Positions 26,368-36,647 of a stretch of 45,738 bases of DNA are shown in pieces. The DNA lies in NCBI GenBank assembly GCA_947482125.1, contig CANKIV010000002.1, positions 1-45,738 of the forward strand, written 5' to 3'. How positions within the stretch are numbered: position 1 is the first letter of the stretch; the number at the start of each line of letters is the position of its first letter. The position numbers and the translations under genes were made by a program. Under the pieces are notes generated by a model. It made no database searches. It had not been told where the DNA came from and worked only from the letters and a program-made list of their open reading frames with translations. This DNA comes from Alphaproteobacteria bacterium. Lineage in GTDB: Bacteria > Pseudomonadota > Alphaproteobacteria > Micropepsales > Micropepsaceae.

Positions 26368-27635
26368 TGAATTTTTTCCAGTACAAGGACGGCGTGCTGT
26401 GCGCGGAAGGCGTGCGGCTGGACCAGCTGGCTGAGAAAGTCGGCACACCTTTTTATTGCTACAGCACCGCCACGCTGGAGCGGCACTACAAGGTCTTCGC
26501 GGGCGCATTGCCCGCGGGGTCCCTGATCGCCTATGCGGCCAAGGCCAATGACAATCTCGCGGTGCTGAAGACCCTGGCGCGCCTGGGCGCGGGGGCCGAT
26601 GTCGTGTCGGGCGGCGAACTGGCCAAGGCGCTGGCCGCGGGCATTCCCGCGGGCAAGATCGTCTTTTCCGGCGTCGGCAAGACGCGCGAGGAAATGCGCG
26701 CCGCGTTGGACGCCGGCATCTATCAGTTTAATGTCGAAAGCGAACCGGAACTGGTGGCGCTGAACGAGGTCGCACAATCGATCGCAAGGCGCGCGCCGAT
26801 CACCCTGCGCGTCAATCCGGACGTGGACGCGAAGACCCACGCCAAGATCACCACCGGCACATCGGAAACCAAGTTAGGCATTCCCTTCGCGCATGCGCGC
26901 GAGGTCTATGCCCATGCCGCGGCGCTGAAGGGCATCGAGATCGTGGGCGTGGATGTGCATATCGGCAGCCAGATCACCGACCTGGAGCCGTTCGAAACCG
27001 CCTTCACCCGCGTGGGGGAATTGATCCGGGATCTGCGCGCCGACGGCCATGTCATCACCCGACTGGACATGGGCGGCGGGCTGGGTGTGCCGTATGAGAA
27101 CAACAATACGCCGCCGCCCGACCCGGCCGCCTATGGCGCCATGGTGACGCGGGTGACAAGGGATTTCGGCTGCAAGCTGTCCTTCGAGCCGGGACGGCTG
27201 ATTGCCGCCAATGCCGGTGTGCTGGTGAGCCGCGTGATCTACGTCAAGCGCGGCGACGCCAAGACCTTCCTGATCATCGATGCGGGCATGAACGATCTTG
27301 TCCGTCCCGCCATGTATGACGCCTGGCACGAGATCGTGGCGGTGTCGGAACCGGCCCCGGGTTCCCCGCGTCCCAAATACGATGTGGTGGGGCCGGTGTG
27401 CGAAACCAGCGACCTGTTCGCCTCGGGGCGGGCGCTGCCGGAACTCAAATCGGGCGATCTTGTGGCAATCCTGTCTGCCGGCGCCTATGGCGCGGTGATG
27501 GCTGGTGATTACAATGCCCGTCCGCGCGCGGCAGAAGTCTTGGTCGCGGGCGAGCAATGGGGCATCGTACGCCCCAGAGAAAGCCATGCCGATCTTGTCG
27601 CCAAAGACCGCATTCCCGACTGGCTTGCCGACTGA
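26367..27635 (+). CDS. lysA: Diaminopimelate decarboxylase
   Basis: GTPFYCYSTATLERHYKVF; AYAAKANDNLAVL; HIGSQITDLEPF; GPVCETSDLFA. GTG start overlapping the previous stop. Confidence 0.96.
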   Translation: MNFFQYKDGVLCAEGVRLDQLAEKVGTPFYCYSTATLERHYKVFAGALPAGSLIAYAAKANDNLAVLKTLARLGAGADVVSGGELAKALAAGIPAGKIVFSGVGKTREEMRAALDAGIYQFNVESEPELVALNEVAQSIARRAPITLRVNPDVDAKTHAKITTGTSETKLGIPFAHAREVYAHAAALKGIEIVGVDVHIGSQITDLEPFETAFTRVGELIRDLRADGHVITRLDMGGGLGVPYENNNTPPPDPAAYGAMVTRVTRDFGCKLSFEPGRLIAANAGVLVSRVIYVKRGDAKTFLIIDAGMNDLVRPAMYDAWHEIVAVSEPAPGSPRPKYDVVGPVCETSDLFASGRALPELKSGDLVAILSAGAYGAVMAGDYNARPRAAEVLVAGEQWGIVRPRESHADLVAKDRIPDWLAD

Positions 27636-29934
27636 TCCACTGGATCGGCGGCTGCTTCTCGCGCGCGCCGTTCTGGCCCTAGAGCGATTGCTGCCCCGGC
27701 TGTGGCCGGCAGCGGGCTTTATCGGCTTCTATCTCGCGCTGGCGCTGACCGGCATTTTCGCCTTCATCCCCTGGCCGCTGCAGGCGTTGCTGCTCGCCGC
27801 CACCATCACCGCCAGCGCCCTGTCGCTTGCCGATGGCTTTGAGGATTTCATCTGGCCCCGTGCGATCGACGCCGCCCGGCGGCTGGAGCGCGACAGCGGC
27901 CTCACCCATCGCCCCGTGTCGGAAAGGGACGATGTGCTGGTAGGCAGCGATCCCTTCGCGCGAGCGCTGTGGGACCTGCACCGCCAACGCCGCCTTCCCG
28001 GCCACTTTCGCCTGAGCCTGCCCCGGGCCGATATCGCCCAGCGCGATCCCCGAGGCTTGCGCTGGTACCTGCTGATCGCGCTGGCGGCAGGACTGGTGCT
28101 GGCGCGCGGCGACACCGGCGTGCGGCTGATCTCGGCCTTTGACAGCGGCGCGGGCGCGGCCGCGCGCATCGATGCCTGGATCGATCCACCGCCCTATACC
28201 GGCCTGCCGCTGACATCCTTGCGCGTCGGCGATAGCGGCATCATCACCGCGCCACAGGGCTCGGTGCTGAACTTGCGGGTGCATGGCGCACCCCGTACGC
28301 CGGGATTGACGGCGGGCGCAAACGCCGCGCCGCGCTTTGCCGGCACCGACGGGGAATATTCCAGCAATGTGATCCTGTCCGCCGATGCGCGGGTGCGGGT
28401 GCAGGTGGGCGGCGAGGCAATCGGCAAATGGCAAATCCGCGCCGTGCCCGACGCCCTGCCCAGCATCACCCTGACCGCGACGCCGTCGCGCACCGAACAA
28501 CTGGCCACGAAATTCGCCTTCAAGGGCAGCGACGATTACGGCCTCGCCACGGTCCAGGCCGTGATCGTTCCGAAGAATCGCAAGACAGCCAGGCCGCTGG
28601 TGGCCGACCTGCCGTTGCCCAGCCAGTCGGAAAAGTCGGTGACGCAGACCAGCTTTGTTGACCTGACCAGCCATCCCTATGCCGGGCTGATGGTGGAAGG
28701 CCGTCTGGAAGCGCGCGACGCCATCGGCCAGAAGGGCGTCAGCCGCACCGTCAGTTTCCGCCTGCCGGCGCGGGTCTTCACCGACCCCCTGGCCCGCGCC
28801 TTGATTGAACAGCGCCAGCGTCTGGCGACGTCCGACGCCGAGGGACGGCGCATCGTGCTGCTGACCCTGGACGCGCTCGGCATCGAGCCGGAGCGTTTCT
28901 ATGAAGATCGGCACGACATTTATCTCGCCATGCGCAACGCTTTTTACGGCGTGAAGAATGCCAAAGGCGAAAAGGATATCCAGCGGGTGCAGACCCTGCT
29001 GTGGGAAACCGCGCTGAAGCTGGAACGCGGCGGGCTGCTGTCGGCGGCGGAGGAATTGCGCAAGCTCCAGGCGATGCTCACGGCCGCCATGGCGGCGGGG
29101 GCGCCGCAGGAGGTCATCGACGAGCTGCTCAAGCGCTACAACGAAGCGATGCAGCGTTACATGCAGGCCATGGCGGCCAATCCGCCGCCACCCGGCCAGG
29201 CGCCGATGTCGCCAGACACCAAGACCCTGGGGGAGAACGATATCCAGCAGCTTCTGGAGATGATCCAGAAGCTGTCCCAGGCCGGCGACCGCCAGGAGGC
29301 GGCGAAGTTGCTGGCGATGCTGCAGTCCATGCTGGAGAATATGCGCATGGCCCAAAGCGGCAGCGGGCAGGGTCAGGGCCAGAGTCCGCAGGACAAGGCC
29401 CTGAATGACAAGCTGCAGAAATTCGGCGGGCTGATGGGCAAGCAGCGCTCGCTGCTGGACAAGACCTTCCGCCAGCGCCAGGGCCAGGCCGACCCGAAGG
29501 ATGGCGGCGCGCAAGGGTTGCAAAAGCAGCAGCAGGCGCTGGAAAAGGAATTGCAGGAATCGCTCAAGGGCATGGACGGCAAGTCGGCGCAGAAGCTGCG
29601 CGAAGCCGGCAAGGCGATGGGCGAGGCGCAAGGGGCGCTGGGCCGCAAGGATCTGGACAATGCCGGCAGCTCCCAGAACCAGGCGCTGGAAGCCTTGCGC
29701 CAGGGCGCACAGCAGCTGGCGCAGCAGGGCCAGCGCGGCCAGCAGCCGGGCGGGCGTGAAGATCCGCTGGGCCGCGGAAATTCTCCCCTGGGAAATTCGG
29801 GGGTGAAAATTCCAGGCGCCGCCGACCTGGCGCGGGCCCGCGCCATCCTGGAAGAACTGCGCCGCCGCGCCGCGCAGATGAACCGGCCGCAAGCCGAGCG
29901 CGATTATCTCGATAGGCTGCTAAAGGCGTTCTAG
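27586..29934 (+). CDS. TIGR02302-family (DUF4175) protein
   Basis: Two N-terminal TM segments, then a long Gln-rich coiled-coil tail with C-terminal ILEELRRRAAQMNRPQAERDYLDRLLKAF. ATG overlaps lysA by 50 nt. Confidence 0.85.
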   Translation: MPILSPKTAFPTGLPTDPLDRRLLLARAVLALERLLPRLWPAAGFIGFYLALALTGIFAFIPWPLQALLLAATITASALSLADGFEDFIWPRAIDAARRLERDSGLTHRPVSERDDVLVGSDPFARALWDLHRQRRLPGHFRLSLPRADIAQRDPRGLRWYLLIALAAGLVLARGDTGVRLISAFDSGAGAAARIDAWIDPPPYTGLPLTSLRVGDSGIITAPQGSVLNLRVHGAPRTPGLTAGANAAPRFAGTDGEYSSNVILSADARVRVQVGGEAIGKWQIRAVPDALPSITLTATPSRTEQLATKFAFKGSDDYGLATVQAVIVPKNRKTARPLVADLPLPSQSEKSVTQTSFVDLTSHPYAGLMVEGRLEARDAIGQKGVSRTVSFRLPARVFTDPLARALIEQRQRLATSDAEGRRIVLLTLDALGIEPERFYEDRHDIYLAMRNAFYGVKNAKGEKDIQRVQTLLWETALKLERGGLLSAAEELRKLQAMLTAAMAAGAPQEVIDELLKRYNEAMQRYMQAMAANPPPPGQAPMSPDTKTLGENDIQQLLEMIQKLSQAGDRQEAAKLLAMLQSMLENMRMAQSGSGQGQGQSPQDKALNDKLQKFGGLMGKQRSLLDKTFRQRQGQADPKDGGAQGLQKQQQALEKELQESLKGMDGKSAQKLREAGKAMGEAQGALGRKDLDNAGSSQNQALEALRQGAQQLAQQGQRGQQPGGREDPLGRGNSPLGNSGVKIPGAADLARARAILEELRRRAAQMNRPQAERDYLDRLLKAF

Positions 29935-29967
29935 GAGCGACCGGCGACCCGAGCGAAGCGAGGGCCC

Positions 29968-30009
29968 GCGCGCTTCGCGCGCAGTTAATTTAAGGGGCGC
30001 TCCGCGCCC
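29968..30009. repeat. Two adjacent GC-rich hairpins in an intergenic region
   Basis: GCGCGC-TTC-GCGCGC and GGGCGC-TCC-GCGCCC, preceded by GAGCGAAGCGAG. Confidence 0.5.
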
Positions 30010-30032
30010 GTCCGGCACGATTATTAAAAGAG

Positions 30033-30545
30033 TTAGAACTTCCCGATGTACGGCAACCCGCGATACTTGCCCGCGTCATCCATGCCATAGCCGATGACGA
30101 AGTCGTCACCGACCGTGAAGCCGACATAGTCAGCCTTGGCCAGCGCATCACCGCGCTGCTTGTCCAGCATCACCGCCACCTGCACGCTGGCAGCGCCCGC
30201 CGCATTGATAAGCGACACCGCCTTGGCGATGGTGCGACCGGCATCCAGCACGCCATCAATCACCAGCACATGGCGGCCGGCAATCTGTTCGGACGGCCCC
30301 GCCACCATGGACACGGCGCTGGCCACCCGCTTGTCGCCATAGGAACGCAGCCAGATCATTTCCACATCCAGCGGCACGCCTTCCCAGGCCAGCGCCCGGA
30401 GCAAATCTGCGGCGAAGACAAAGCCGCCGACCAGCACCGGCATGGCGATGTCGGGACGGAGCGGCGCGGCCGCAATGGTGCGCGCCATCACCCCGACCCG
30501 TTCCTGAATCTGCTCGGCGGAAAAAAGGATGGCAGGCGGGTTCAT
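30033..30545 (-). CDS. hpt: Hypoxanthine phosphoribosyltransferase-like protein
   Basis: VLVGGFVFAADLLRAL; VLVIDGVLDAGRTIAKAVSLI (PRPP motif); YVGFTVGDDFVIGYGMD. Confidence 0.9.
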   Translation of the reverse strand: MNPPAILFSAEQIQERVGVMARTIAAAPLRPDIAMPVLVGGFVFAADLLRALAWEGVPLDVEMIWLRSYGDKRVASAVSMVAGPSEQIAGRHVLVIDGVLDAGRTIAKAVSLINAAGAASVQVAVMLDKQRGDALAKADYVGFTVGDDFVIGYGMDDAGKYRGLPYIGKF

Positions 30546-31270
30546 GATCCGTCTTTGGCGAAACGCACTTCCAGATGGCGCGCCGCGGCGGGCGGGCTGG
30601 AAAGCCTGGTGGTGAAGGGCACCGACTGGCCCGGCTTGAGGATCGTGGCGGTGGGCTTGAAGTTCCAGTGATACAGCTCGCGCTTGCTGGCGTCGCTGAG
30701 GGTAACGCGCACGGTCTGGGGCACCGGCAGCTCGCGCGCCCCGGCATTGACGATCATGCCGGTCACCGCCAGCACGATCTGGCCGTCTTCGCTTTCACGC
30801 CGGTAATCCACCTGACGAAAATCAATGCCGCTGGAATTCACCGGCAGGCCCAGGCTGGAATAGACGCCCGCCGACTGCGGCCAGATCACCGCAATGTCCT
30901 GGCGATAGCGCACCGCCGACACCGCGATCAGCAGCACCACCGCGATCAGTCCCACCCAACCGGCCACCACCGCCAGCTTGGGGGCCAGGGGGCCGCGCGG
31001 CACCGGCGCATGGGCCGCAGGCGCATAGGCGCGGGTGGAGGAGGGATTGACGGGATAGGGATCGGCCGCAGCCGCGCCCTCCGGCGCCGCACGCGGCTCC
31101 GGATCGGGCTCGCGCGGTGCGATCTCGGGCGCGATTTCCGGTTCCGGTGTTTCCCCCGCCTGGTGCCAGCTATGGCCGCATTTGGCGCAGCGCACGGTGC
31201 GGCCGGCGACGGGAAACTTGGACCCATCCACCGAATAGCGCGTGTCGCACGAGGGACAGGTGAGAATCAT
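30542..31270 (-). CDS. MJ0042-type zinc-ribbon protein with C-terminal DUF3426-like region
   Basis: MILTCPSCDTRYSVDGSKFPVAGRTVRCAKCGHSWHQ; one TM segment; C-terminal VPFTTRLSSPPAAARHLEVRFA. Confidence 0.85.
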   Translation of the reverse strand: MILTCPSCDTRYSVDGSKFPVAGRTVRCAKCGHSWHQAGETPEPEIAPEIAPREPDPEPRAAPEGAAAADPYPVNPSSTRAYAPAAHAPVPRGPLAPKLAVVAGWVGLIAVVLLIAVSAVRYRQDIAVIWPQSAGVYSSLGLPVNSSGIDFRQVDYRRESEDGQIVLAVTGMIVNAGARELPVPQTVRVTLSDASKRELYHWNFKPTATILKPGQSVPFTTRLSSPPAAARHLEVRFAKDGS

Positions 31271-31350
31271 GTCCGGCCTGTTGAAAAACATGAGGAAAAT
31301 AGGGGTCGGGGGCCATGACCGCAAGGCATGTAATCTTTAAGGTCCGCCGC

Positions 31351-32019
31351 ATGGTTCGTTTTGAAAATGTCGGGATGCGCTATGGCTCGGGCCCCGAAGT
31401 GCTGCGCGATGTCAGCTTCTCGCTGGAACCGGGCTCCTTCACCTTCCTCACCGGCCTGTCGGGCGCGGGCAAGACGACACTTCTGAAACTGATTTATGTC
31501 GCCGAGCCGCCTTCGCGGGGGCTGATCACCCTGTTCGGCACCGAACTGGCCACGGCCCGGCGCCGCGACCTGCCGGCCATCCGGCGCCGCATCGGGGTGG
31601 TGTTCCAGGATTTCCGCCTGCTCGATCATCTCTCGGCCTTTGACAATGTGGCGCTTCCGCTGCGCCTGGCAGGCAAGAAAGTGGGCGATTTCTCCCATGA
31701 CGTGCGCGAACTTCTGTCCTGGGTGGGGCTGGGCGACCGCATGCAGGCAAGGCCCGCCACCCTGTCGGGCGGCGAGCAGCAGCGCGTCGCCATCGCCCGC
31801 GCCGTGGTGACGCGTCCCGACCTTCTGATCGCCGACGAGCCCACCGGCAATGTCGATCCGGAAATGGGGGCGCGGCTGATCCGCCTGATCGCCGAACTCA
31901 ACCGCCTGGGCACCACCGTGCTGATCGCCACCCATGACCGCGCCCTGATCGAGGCGACGCGGGCGCGCGAGATGCGGCTGATCGAAGGCCGGCTGGTCGA
32001 ACTCAGGGCCAACACATGA
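31351..32019 (+). CDS. ftsE: Cell division ATP-binding protein FtsE
   Basis: Walker A GLSGAGKTTLLKLI; FQDFRLLDHLSAFDNV; LSGGEQQRVAIARAVV; followed by ftsX with ATGA overlap. Confidence 0.92.
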   Translation: MVRFENVGMRYGSGPEVLRDVSFSLEPGSFTFLTGLSGAGKTTLLKLIYVAEPPSRGLITLFGTELATARRRDLPAIRRRIGVVFQDFRLLDHLSAFDNVALPLRLAGKKVGDFSHDVRELLSWVGLGDRMQARPATLSGGEQQRVAIARAVVTRPDLLIADEPTGNVDPEMGARLIRLIAELNRLGTTVLIATHDRALIEATRAREMRLIEGRLVELRANT

Positions 32020-32912
32020 GTGACCGCGCGACCTACATTCTTCCCAGAGACAAGGGCGCCGCGCCGCTGGATTTCGTCATCGCGGTGATGGCGTTCCTGG
32101 CGGCGCTTGCCCTGGGCGCCTCGCTGGTCGCCACCCGCGCCGCCCATGGCTGGCAGAGCGGACTGTCCGACCGCGTCACGGTACAGATCATGCCGCCGGA
32201 AACCGGCAGCGAACCACGCGCCGCGCTGGAACGCGAAACCAAGATCGTGCTGCGCATATTGGACGCCACGCCCGGCATCGCCCACGCCGGTCTTCTGTCG
32301 GATGCGGAGATCAACGCCCTGGTCGAGCCCTGGATCGGCAAGGATGGCGTGGTGGCGGGCATCCCGCTGCCCCGGCTGATCGACGCGTCGGTGACGCCGG
32401 GCAGCGATGTCGACATCGCCAGGCTCACCGCCGATCTCAAGCGCGCCGCGCCCCATGCCACCCTGGACGATCACCGGCGCTGGATCGCGCGGCTGAGGGG
32501 CCTGGCCGATGCAGTGCGCTGGTCGGCCTATGGCATCCTGCTGCTGATCGCGGGCGCCACGGCGGCGGCGGTGTCCTTCGCCACCCGCGCCGGGCTGGAT
32601 GCGCATCATGAGATGGTGGCGCTGCTGCACCAGATGGGCGCGCTGCCCAGCTTCATCGCCCGCGCCGTGGAATGGCATTATTTCATCTCCGCCTTGTTTG
32701 CCGCCGCCTTGGGCACCGCCTTCGCGGCGCTGTTCTTCCTGGGCGCCAGCGGACTGGAGATATTCGGCCTGGAAGCGGTCCCCTTCCTGCCGCCTTTGTC
32801 GCTGAAATGGACGGAAATCCCCTGGCTGGCGACGGTACCAGCCGCCACATCGCTGATTGCCTGGGCCACGGCGCGGTTTTCGGTGCTTTCGGTGGTCAGG
32901 GCGATCTACTAG
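32016..32912 (+). CDS. ftsX: Cell division protein FtsX-like permease
   Basis: Multi-TM ORF directly downstream of ftsE with FtsX-like layout. Confidence 0.88.
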   Translation: MSDRATYILPRDKGAAPLDFVIAVMAFLAALALGASLVATRAAHGWQSGLSDRVTVQIMPPETGSEPRAALERETKIVLRILDATPGIAHAGLLSDAEINALVEPWIGKDGVVAGIPLPRLIDASVTPGSDVDIARLTADLKRAAPHATLDDHRRWIARLRGLADAVRWSAYGILLLIAGATAAAVSFATRAGLDAHHEMVALLHQMGALPSFIARAVEWHYFISALFAAALGTAFAALFFLGASGLEIFGLEAVPFLPPLSLKWTEIPWLATVPAATSLIAWATARFSVLSVVRAIY

Positions 32913-32915
32913 CCT

Positions 32916-33545
32916 TTGTCCATCGTGGCCTTTGAGCGCGGCGAGCGCTTTGTTATCCTTGGCCGCAGGAGCTTTGTTTTGCGCGTTTTCCTGACTGTTC
33001 TTGTTCTGGCGCTGCTTGGCTATGCGATCGGCTTCGTGCTGTTCGTGGGCAACCTTCCGGCCGCGCCCACGGCAATGCCCAGGGCTGATGGCATCGTGGT
33101 CCTGACCGGCGGTGACGACCGGCTGAACACCGCCGTGAAGATGCTCGAAGGCGGCGTCGGCAAGCGGCTGCTGGTCACCGGCACCTCGCTGTCCATCACC
33201 AAGGAAACGGTGGGCAATATTTCCGGCGGCGGCCCGCGCTTTCACTGCTGCGCCGATATCGGCTATGAAGCCGCCGATACCCATGACAATGCCGAGGAAG
33301 CCGCCACCTGGGCGCGGGAAAACAAATTCGGCAGCCTGATCGTCGTGACCGGCCGCCATCACATGCCGCGCACCCTGAAGGAATTTTCCACCGCCATGCC
33401 GGACATCACCCTGATCGCCTGGCCGGTGGAACAGAGCAACGTGGTTCTCAGCGGCTGGTGGCAGCGTCCGCGCACCGCCCAGTTGCTGCACCGGGAGTAT
33501 TTCAAGTATCTCGCCAGCCTGGTGACGACGCGGCTGGCGCGTTGA
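32916..33545 (+). CDS. YdcF/DUF218-family membrane protein
   Basis: DGIVVLTGGDDRLNTAVKMLEGGVGKRLLVTGTS; SLIVVTGRHHMPRTLKEF. Non-ATG start uncertain. Confidence 0.85.
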   Translation: MSIVAFERGERFVILGRRSFVLRVFLTVLVLALLGYAIGFVLFVGNLPAAPTAMPRADGIVVLTGGDDRLNTAVKMLEGGVGKRLLVTGTSLSITKETVGNISGGGPRFHCCADIGYEAADTHDNAEEAATWARENKFGSLIVVTGRHHMPRTLKEFSTAMPDITLIAWPVEQSNVVLSGWWQRPRTAQLLHREYFKYLASLVTTRLAR

Positions 33546-34252
33546 TGCCAGGCGGGTTGATGACGATCTTTCGCTCGCTGCTGTTCCTGCTGTGGTTCGC
33601 TGCCCTGTCCGTCCTCCTGTCGCTGATCTTCTGGCCGGTGCTGCTCCTGCCGCGCGGCGCAGCCATCTGGCTGGCGAAGAGCTGGGCGCGCGCCACCTTC
33701 TGGGGGCTCAGGGTTTTCGCCGGCATCGGCTTTGAAATTCGCGGGGCCCCGCCGAAAGGTCCGGTTCTGGTCGCCGCCAAGCATATGAGCATGTGGGACA
33801 CGCTGGCTCTGTATCTGCTGCTGGACAGGCCTGGCATCGTGCTCAAGCGCGAGCTTCTGTTCGTTCCGTTTTTCGGCTGGTTCGTGTGGAAGGCAGCCGC
33901 GATCCCGATTGATCGCGGCGCCCGCGCGAAGGCCTTGCGCAAAATGAGCGCGGCGGCAGGCCGCGTGCTGGAAGAGGGGCGCCCCGTGCTGATATTCCCC
34001 GAAGGCACCCGCAAGAAACCGGGCGCACCGCCGGACTACAAGCCGGGCGTGGCGGGTCTTTACGGCATGCTGGATGTGGCGTGCGTGCCGGTGGCGCTGA
34101 ATTCGGGCGTCTATTGGACCGGTTTTCTCAAGCGCCCCGGAACCATCACGCTTGCGTTCCTCGAGACGATTCCGCCCGGGTTGAAGCGCGGCGACTTCAT
34201 GGCCTTGCTGGAAAAGCGCATAGAAACCGCCACGACCGCTCTTTTACCCTGA
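33545..34252 (+). CDS. PlsC-like lysophospholipid acyltransferase
   Basis: AAKHMSMWDTLAL (HX4D-type region), ILIFPEGTRKKPG motif. Confidence 0.9.
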   Translation: MPGGLMTIFRSLLFLLWFAALSVLLSLIFWPVLLLPRGAAIWLAKSWARATFWGLRVFAGIGFEIRGAPPKGPVLVAAKHMSMWDTLALYLLLDRPGIVLKRELLFVPFFGWFVWKAAAIPIDRGARAKALRKMSAAAGRVLEEGRPVLIFPEGTRKKPGAPPDYKPGVAGLYGMLDVACVPVALNSGVYWTGFLKRPGTITLAFLETIPPGLKRGDFMALLEKRIETATTALLP

Positions 34253-34343
34253 TATTTCAAACCTTTGCGCGCCTTGTGCGTTAGGCAACCATGCCTATCT
34301 ATAGCTGTGGCGAAGCCCCGCCCGATATGGTTTTTACGTACGC

Positions 34344-36641
34344 ATGAGCGAGATTTCCGCCAGCATCTGGGACATGAAATACCGGCTGAAGTCGCCGGAC
34401 GGCACGCCCGTGGACAAGGACGTGACGGACAGCTGGACGCGCGTGGCGATGGCGCTGGCCGAGGCCGAAGCGCCGGCCCAGCGCGTCACCCGCGCCCAGG
34501 AATTCGCCCATGCGCTGGCGGGACACAAGTTCCTTCCGGCGGGACGCATCCTGGCCGGCGCCGGAACAGGGCGCGCCGTCACGCTGTTCAACTGTTTTGT
34601 CATGGGCACCATCGCCGATTCGATGGACGGCATCTTTTCGGCCTTGCGCGAAGCGGCCCTGACCCTGCAGCAGGGCGGCGGCATCGGCTATGATTTTTCC
34701 ACCCTCCGGCCCAAGGGCGCGCTGGTGAAAGGCGTGGGCGCGGATGCGTCCGGGCCGGTCTCCTTCATGGAGGTGTGGGACGCCATGTGCCGCACCATCA
34801 TGAGCGCGGGCTCGCGCCGCGGCGCCATGATGGCGACCTTGCGCGTCGATCATCCCGACATCGAGGATTTCATCGACGCCAAGCGCACGCCCGGCCGGCT
34901 ATCCAATTTCAATCTCTCGGTTCTGGTGAGCGATGCCTTCATGGCGGCGGTCAAGGCCGATGCCGACTGGGATCTCGTGTTTGGCGGCAAGACCTATCGC
35001 ACCATCAAGGCCAAGGCCCTGTGGGAGCGCATCATGCGCTCGACCTATGACTATGCCGAGCCGGGCGTGATCTTCATCGACCGCATCAATAGCGCGAACA
35101 ATCTTGCCTATTGCGAAACCATCGCCGCCACCAATCCCTGCGGCGAGCAGCCCCTGCCGCCCTATGGCGCCTGCCTGCTGGGCTCGATCAATCTGGCCAA
35201 GCTGATCCGGCACCCTTTTGAGGAAAATGCCGCGCTGGACATGGCGGAGCTTGAACGGCTGACCGCCACCGCGGTGCGGATGATGGACAATGCCATCGAC
35301 GTGTCGCGCTTTCCCCTGCCCGAGCAGCAGGCCGAAGCGAAAGCGAAGCGCCGTATCGGGCTGGGCGTCACGGGCCTGGCCGATGCGCTGATCTTCTGCC
35401 GGGTGCGCTACGGTGCGCCGGAAAGCCTGGATCTGATCAGGACCTGGCTGGCGGCCATCAGCCATGCCGCCTATCGCGCCAGCATGGAACTGGCGCGCGA
35501 AAAGGGCGCGTTCCCGCTGTTCGATGCGGGTGAATATCTGGCGCGGCCCCATATTGCCGCCCTGCCGGACGATATCCGCGACGGCATCGCGCGGTTTGGC
35601 ATCCGCAATGCGCTGCTGACCTCCATCGCGCCCACCGGCACCATTTCGCTGTTCGCGGACAATGTCTCCAGCGGCATCGAGCCGGTCTTCGCTTTCAGCT
35701 ATAACCGCAAGGTGCTGCAGCCCGACGGCAGCAAGCGCGAGGAAACGGTCAGCGATTACGCCTTCCGCGCGTTTGAAGACCGCTTCGGCGAGGGCGCCGC
35801 CCTGCCCGGCTATTTCGTCACCGCCCAGACCCTCGCGCCCGCGGACCATCTGGCGGTGCAGGCCGCCGCCCAGCCTTATATCGACAGCGCCATTTCCAAG
35901 ACCATCAATGTCCCGGCGGCGATTTCCTTTGAGGATTTCGCCCATGTCTATCGGGAAGCCTATGAATCCGGCTGCAAGGGCTGCACCACCTATCGCCCCA
36001 ATGACGTGACCGGTTCGGTCCTGTCGGTGGAAGAGCCCAAGGCCATTGCCGCCGAAGCGGTGATGGCGCGCGATGGCGGCGAACCAGAATTGCCGCTGCC
36101 GCCACCCGAGCCGCGGGGCGGCGTTGTTTACATGACCCGTCCGCTGGACCGGCCCGCCGAATTGCTGGGCTGCACCTACAAGATCAAATGGCTGGACAGC
36201 GACCATGCCTTCTACATCACCATCAACGACATCGAGAAAGACGGGCGCCGGCGGCCGTTCGAGGTCTTCATCAATTCCAAGAATATGGAGGCCTATGCCT
36301 GGGCGCTGGCGCTGACCCGGATGATCTCGGCGGTGTTCCGGCGCGGCGGCGATATCTCATTCGTGGTGGACGAGCTGAAGGCGATCTTCGATCCGCGCGG
36401 CGGCCAGTGGATGAACGGGCGCTATGTGCCCTCGCTGCTGGCGGCGATCGGCGAGGTGATCGAGCGCCACCTGGTCGAGATCGGTTTCATGGGCCAGCGC
36501 GGGCCGTCCATACTGCCCGATGCCCAGATTCCGGCGGAAGGTGCGCGCGCGCGTTTCTGCCCGCGCTGCGGCGATGCCAGCTTCGTCAAGCTGGAAGGCT
36601 GCGATTCCTGTTTGTCCTGCGGCTATTCGAAGTGTAGTTAG
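34344..36641 (+). CDS. nrdJ: Adenosylcobalamin-dependent ribonucleoside-diphosphate reductase
   Basis: NCFVMGTIADSMDGIFSALREAALTLQQGGGIGYDFSTLRP; NPCGEQPLPPYGACLLGSINL; C-terminal CPRCGDASFVKLEGCDSCLSCGYSKC. Confidence 0.95.
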   Translation: MSEISASIWDMKYRLKSPDGTPVDKDVTDSWTRVAMALAEAEAPAQRVTRAQEFAHALAGHKFLPAGRILAGAGTGRAVTLFNCFVMGTIADSMDGIFSALREAALTLQQGGGIGYDFSTLRPKGALVKGVGADASGPVSFMEVWDAMCRTIMSAGSRRGAMMATLRVDHPDIEDFIDAKRTPGRLSNFNLSVLVSDAFMAAVKADADWDLVFGGKTYRTIKAKALWERIMRSTYDYAEPGVIFIDRINSANNLAYCETIAATNPCGEQPLPPYGACLLGSINLAKLIRHPFEENAALDMAELERLTATAVRMMDNAIDVSRFPLPEQQAEAKAKRRIGLGVTGLADALIFCRVRYGAPESLDLIRTWLAAISHAAYRASMELAREKGAFPLFDAGEYLARPHIAALPDDIRDGIARFGIRNALLTSIAPTGTISLFADNVSSGIEPVFAFSYNRKVLQPDGSKREETVSDYAFRAFEDRFGEGAALPGYFVTAQTLAPADHLAVQAAAQPYIDSAISKTINVPAAISFEDFAHVYREAYESGCKGCTTYRPNDVTGSVLSVEEPKAIAAEAVMARDGGEPELPLPPPEPRGGVVYMTRPLDRPAELLGCTYKIKWLDSDHAFYITINDIEKDGRRRPFEVFINSKNMEAYAWALALTRMISAVFRRGGDISFVVDELKAIFDPRGGQWMNGRYVPSLLAAIGEVIERHLVEIGFMGQRGPSILPDAQIPAEGARARFCPRCGDASFVKLEGCDSCLSCGYSKCS

Positions 36642-36647
36642 CCGCAG

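Noticed and set aside
27679-29892. 737-aa minus-strand ORF
   Set aside because: Antisense to the TIGR02302 gene; low-complexity, His/Arg/Gln-rich product typical of a shadow frame in GC-rich DNA.
29968-30009. Paired GC hairpins as a mobile REP element
   Set aside because: Common style of alphaproteobacterial intergenic palindrome; no flanking transposase or clear copy elsewhere in the window, so listed only as a repeat.
31626-33491. 621-aa minus-strand ORF
   Set aside because: Shadow ORF spanning ftsE, ftsX and the YdcF gene; composition atypical and no recognisable domain.
34253-34343. Cobalamin riboswitch upstream of the B12-dependent nrdJ
   Set aside because: The gap is only about 90 nt and no convincing B12-box (GCCACTG) was found.
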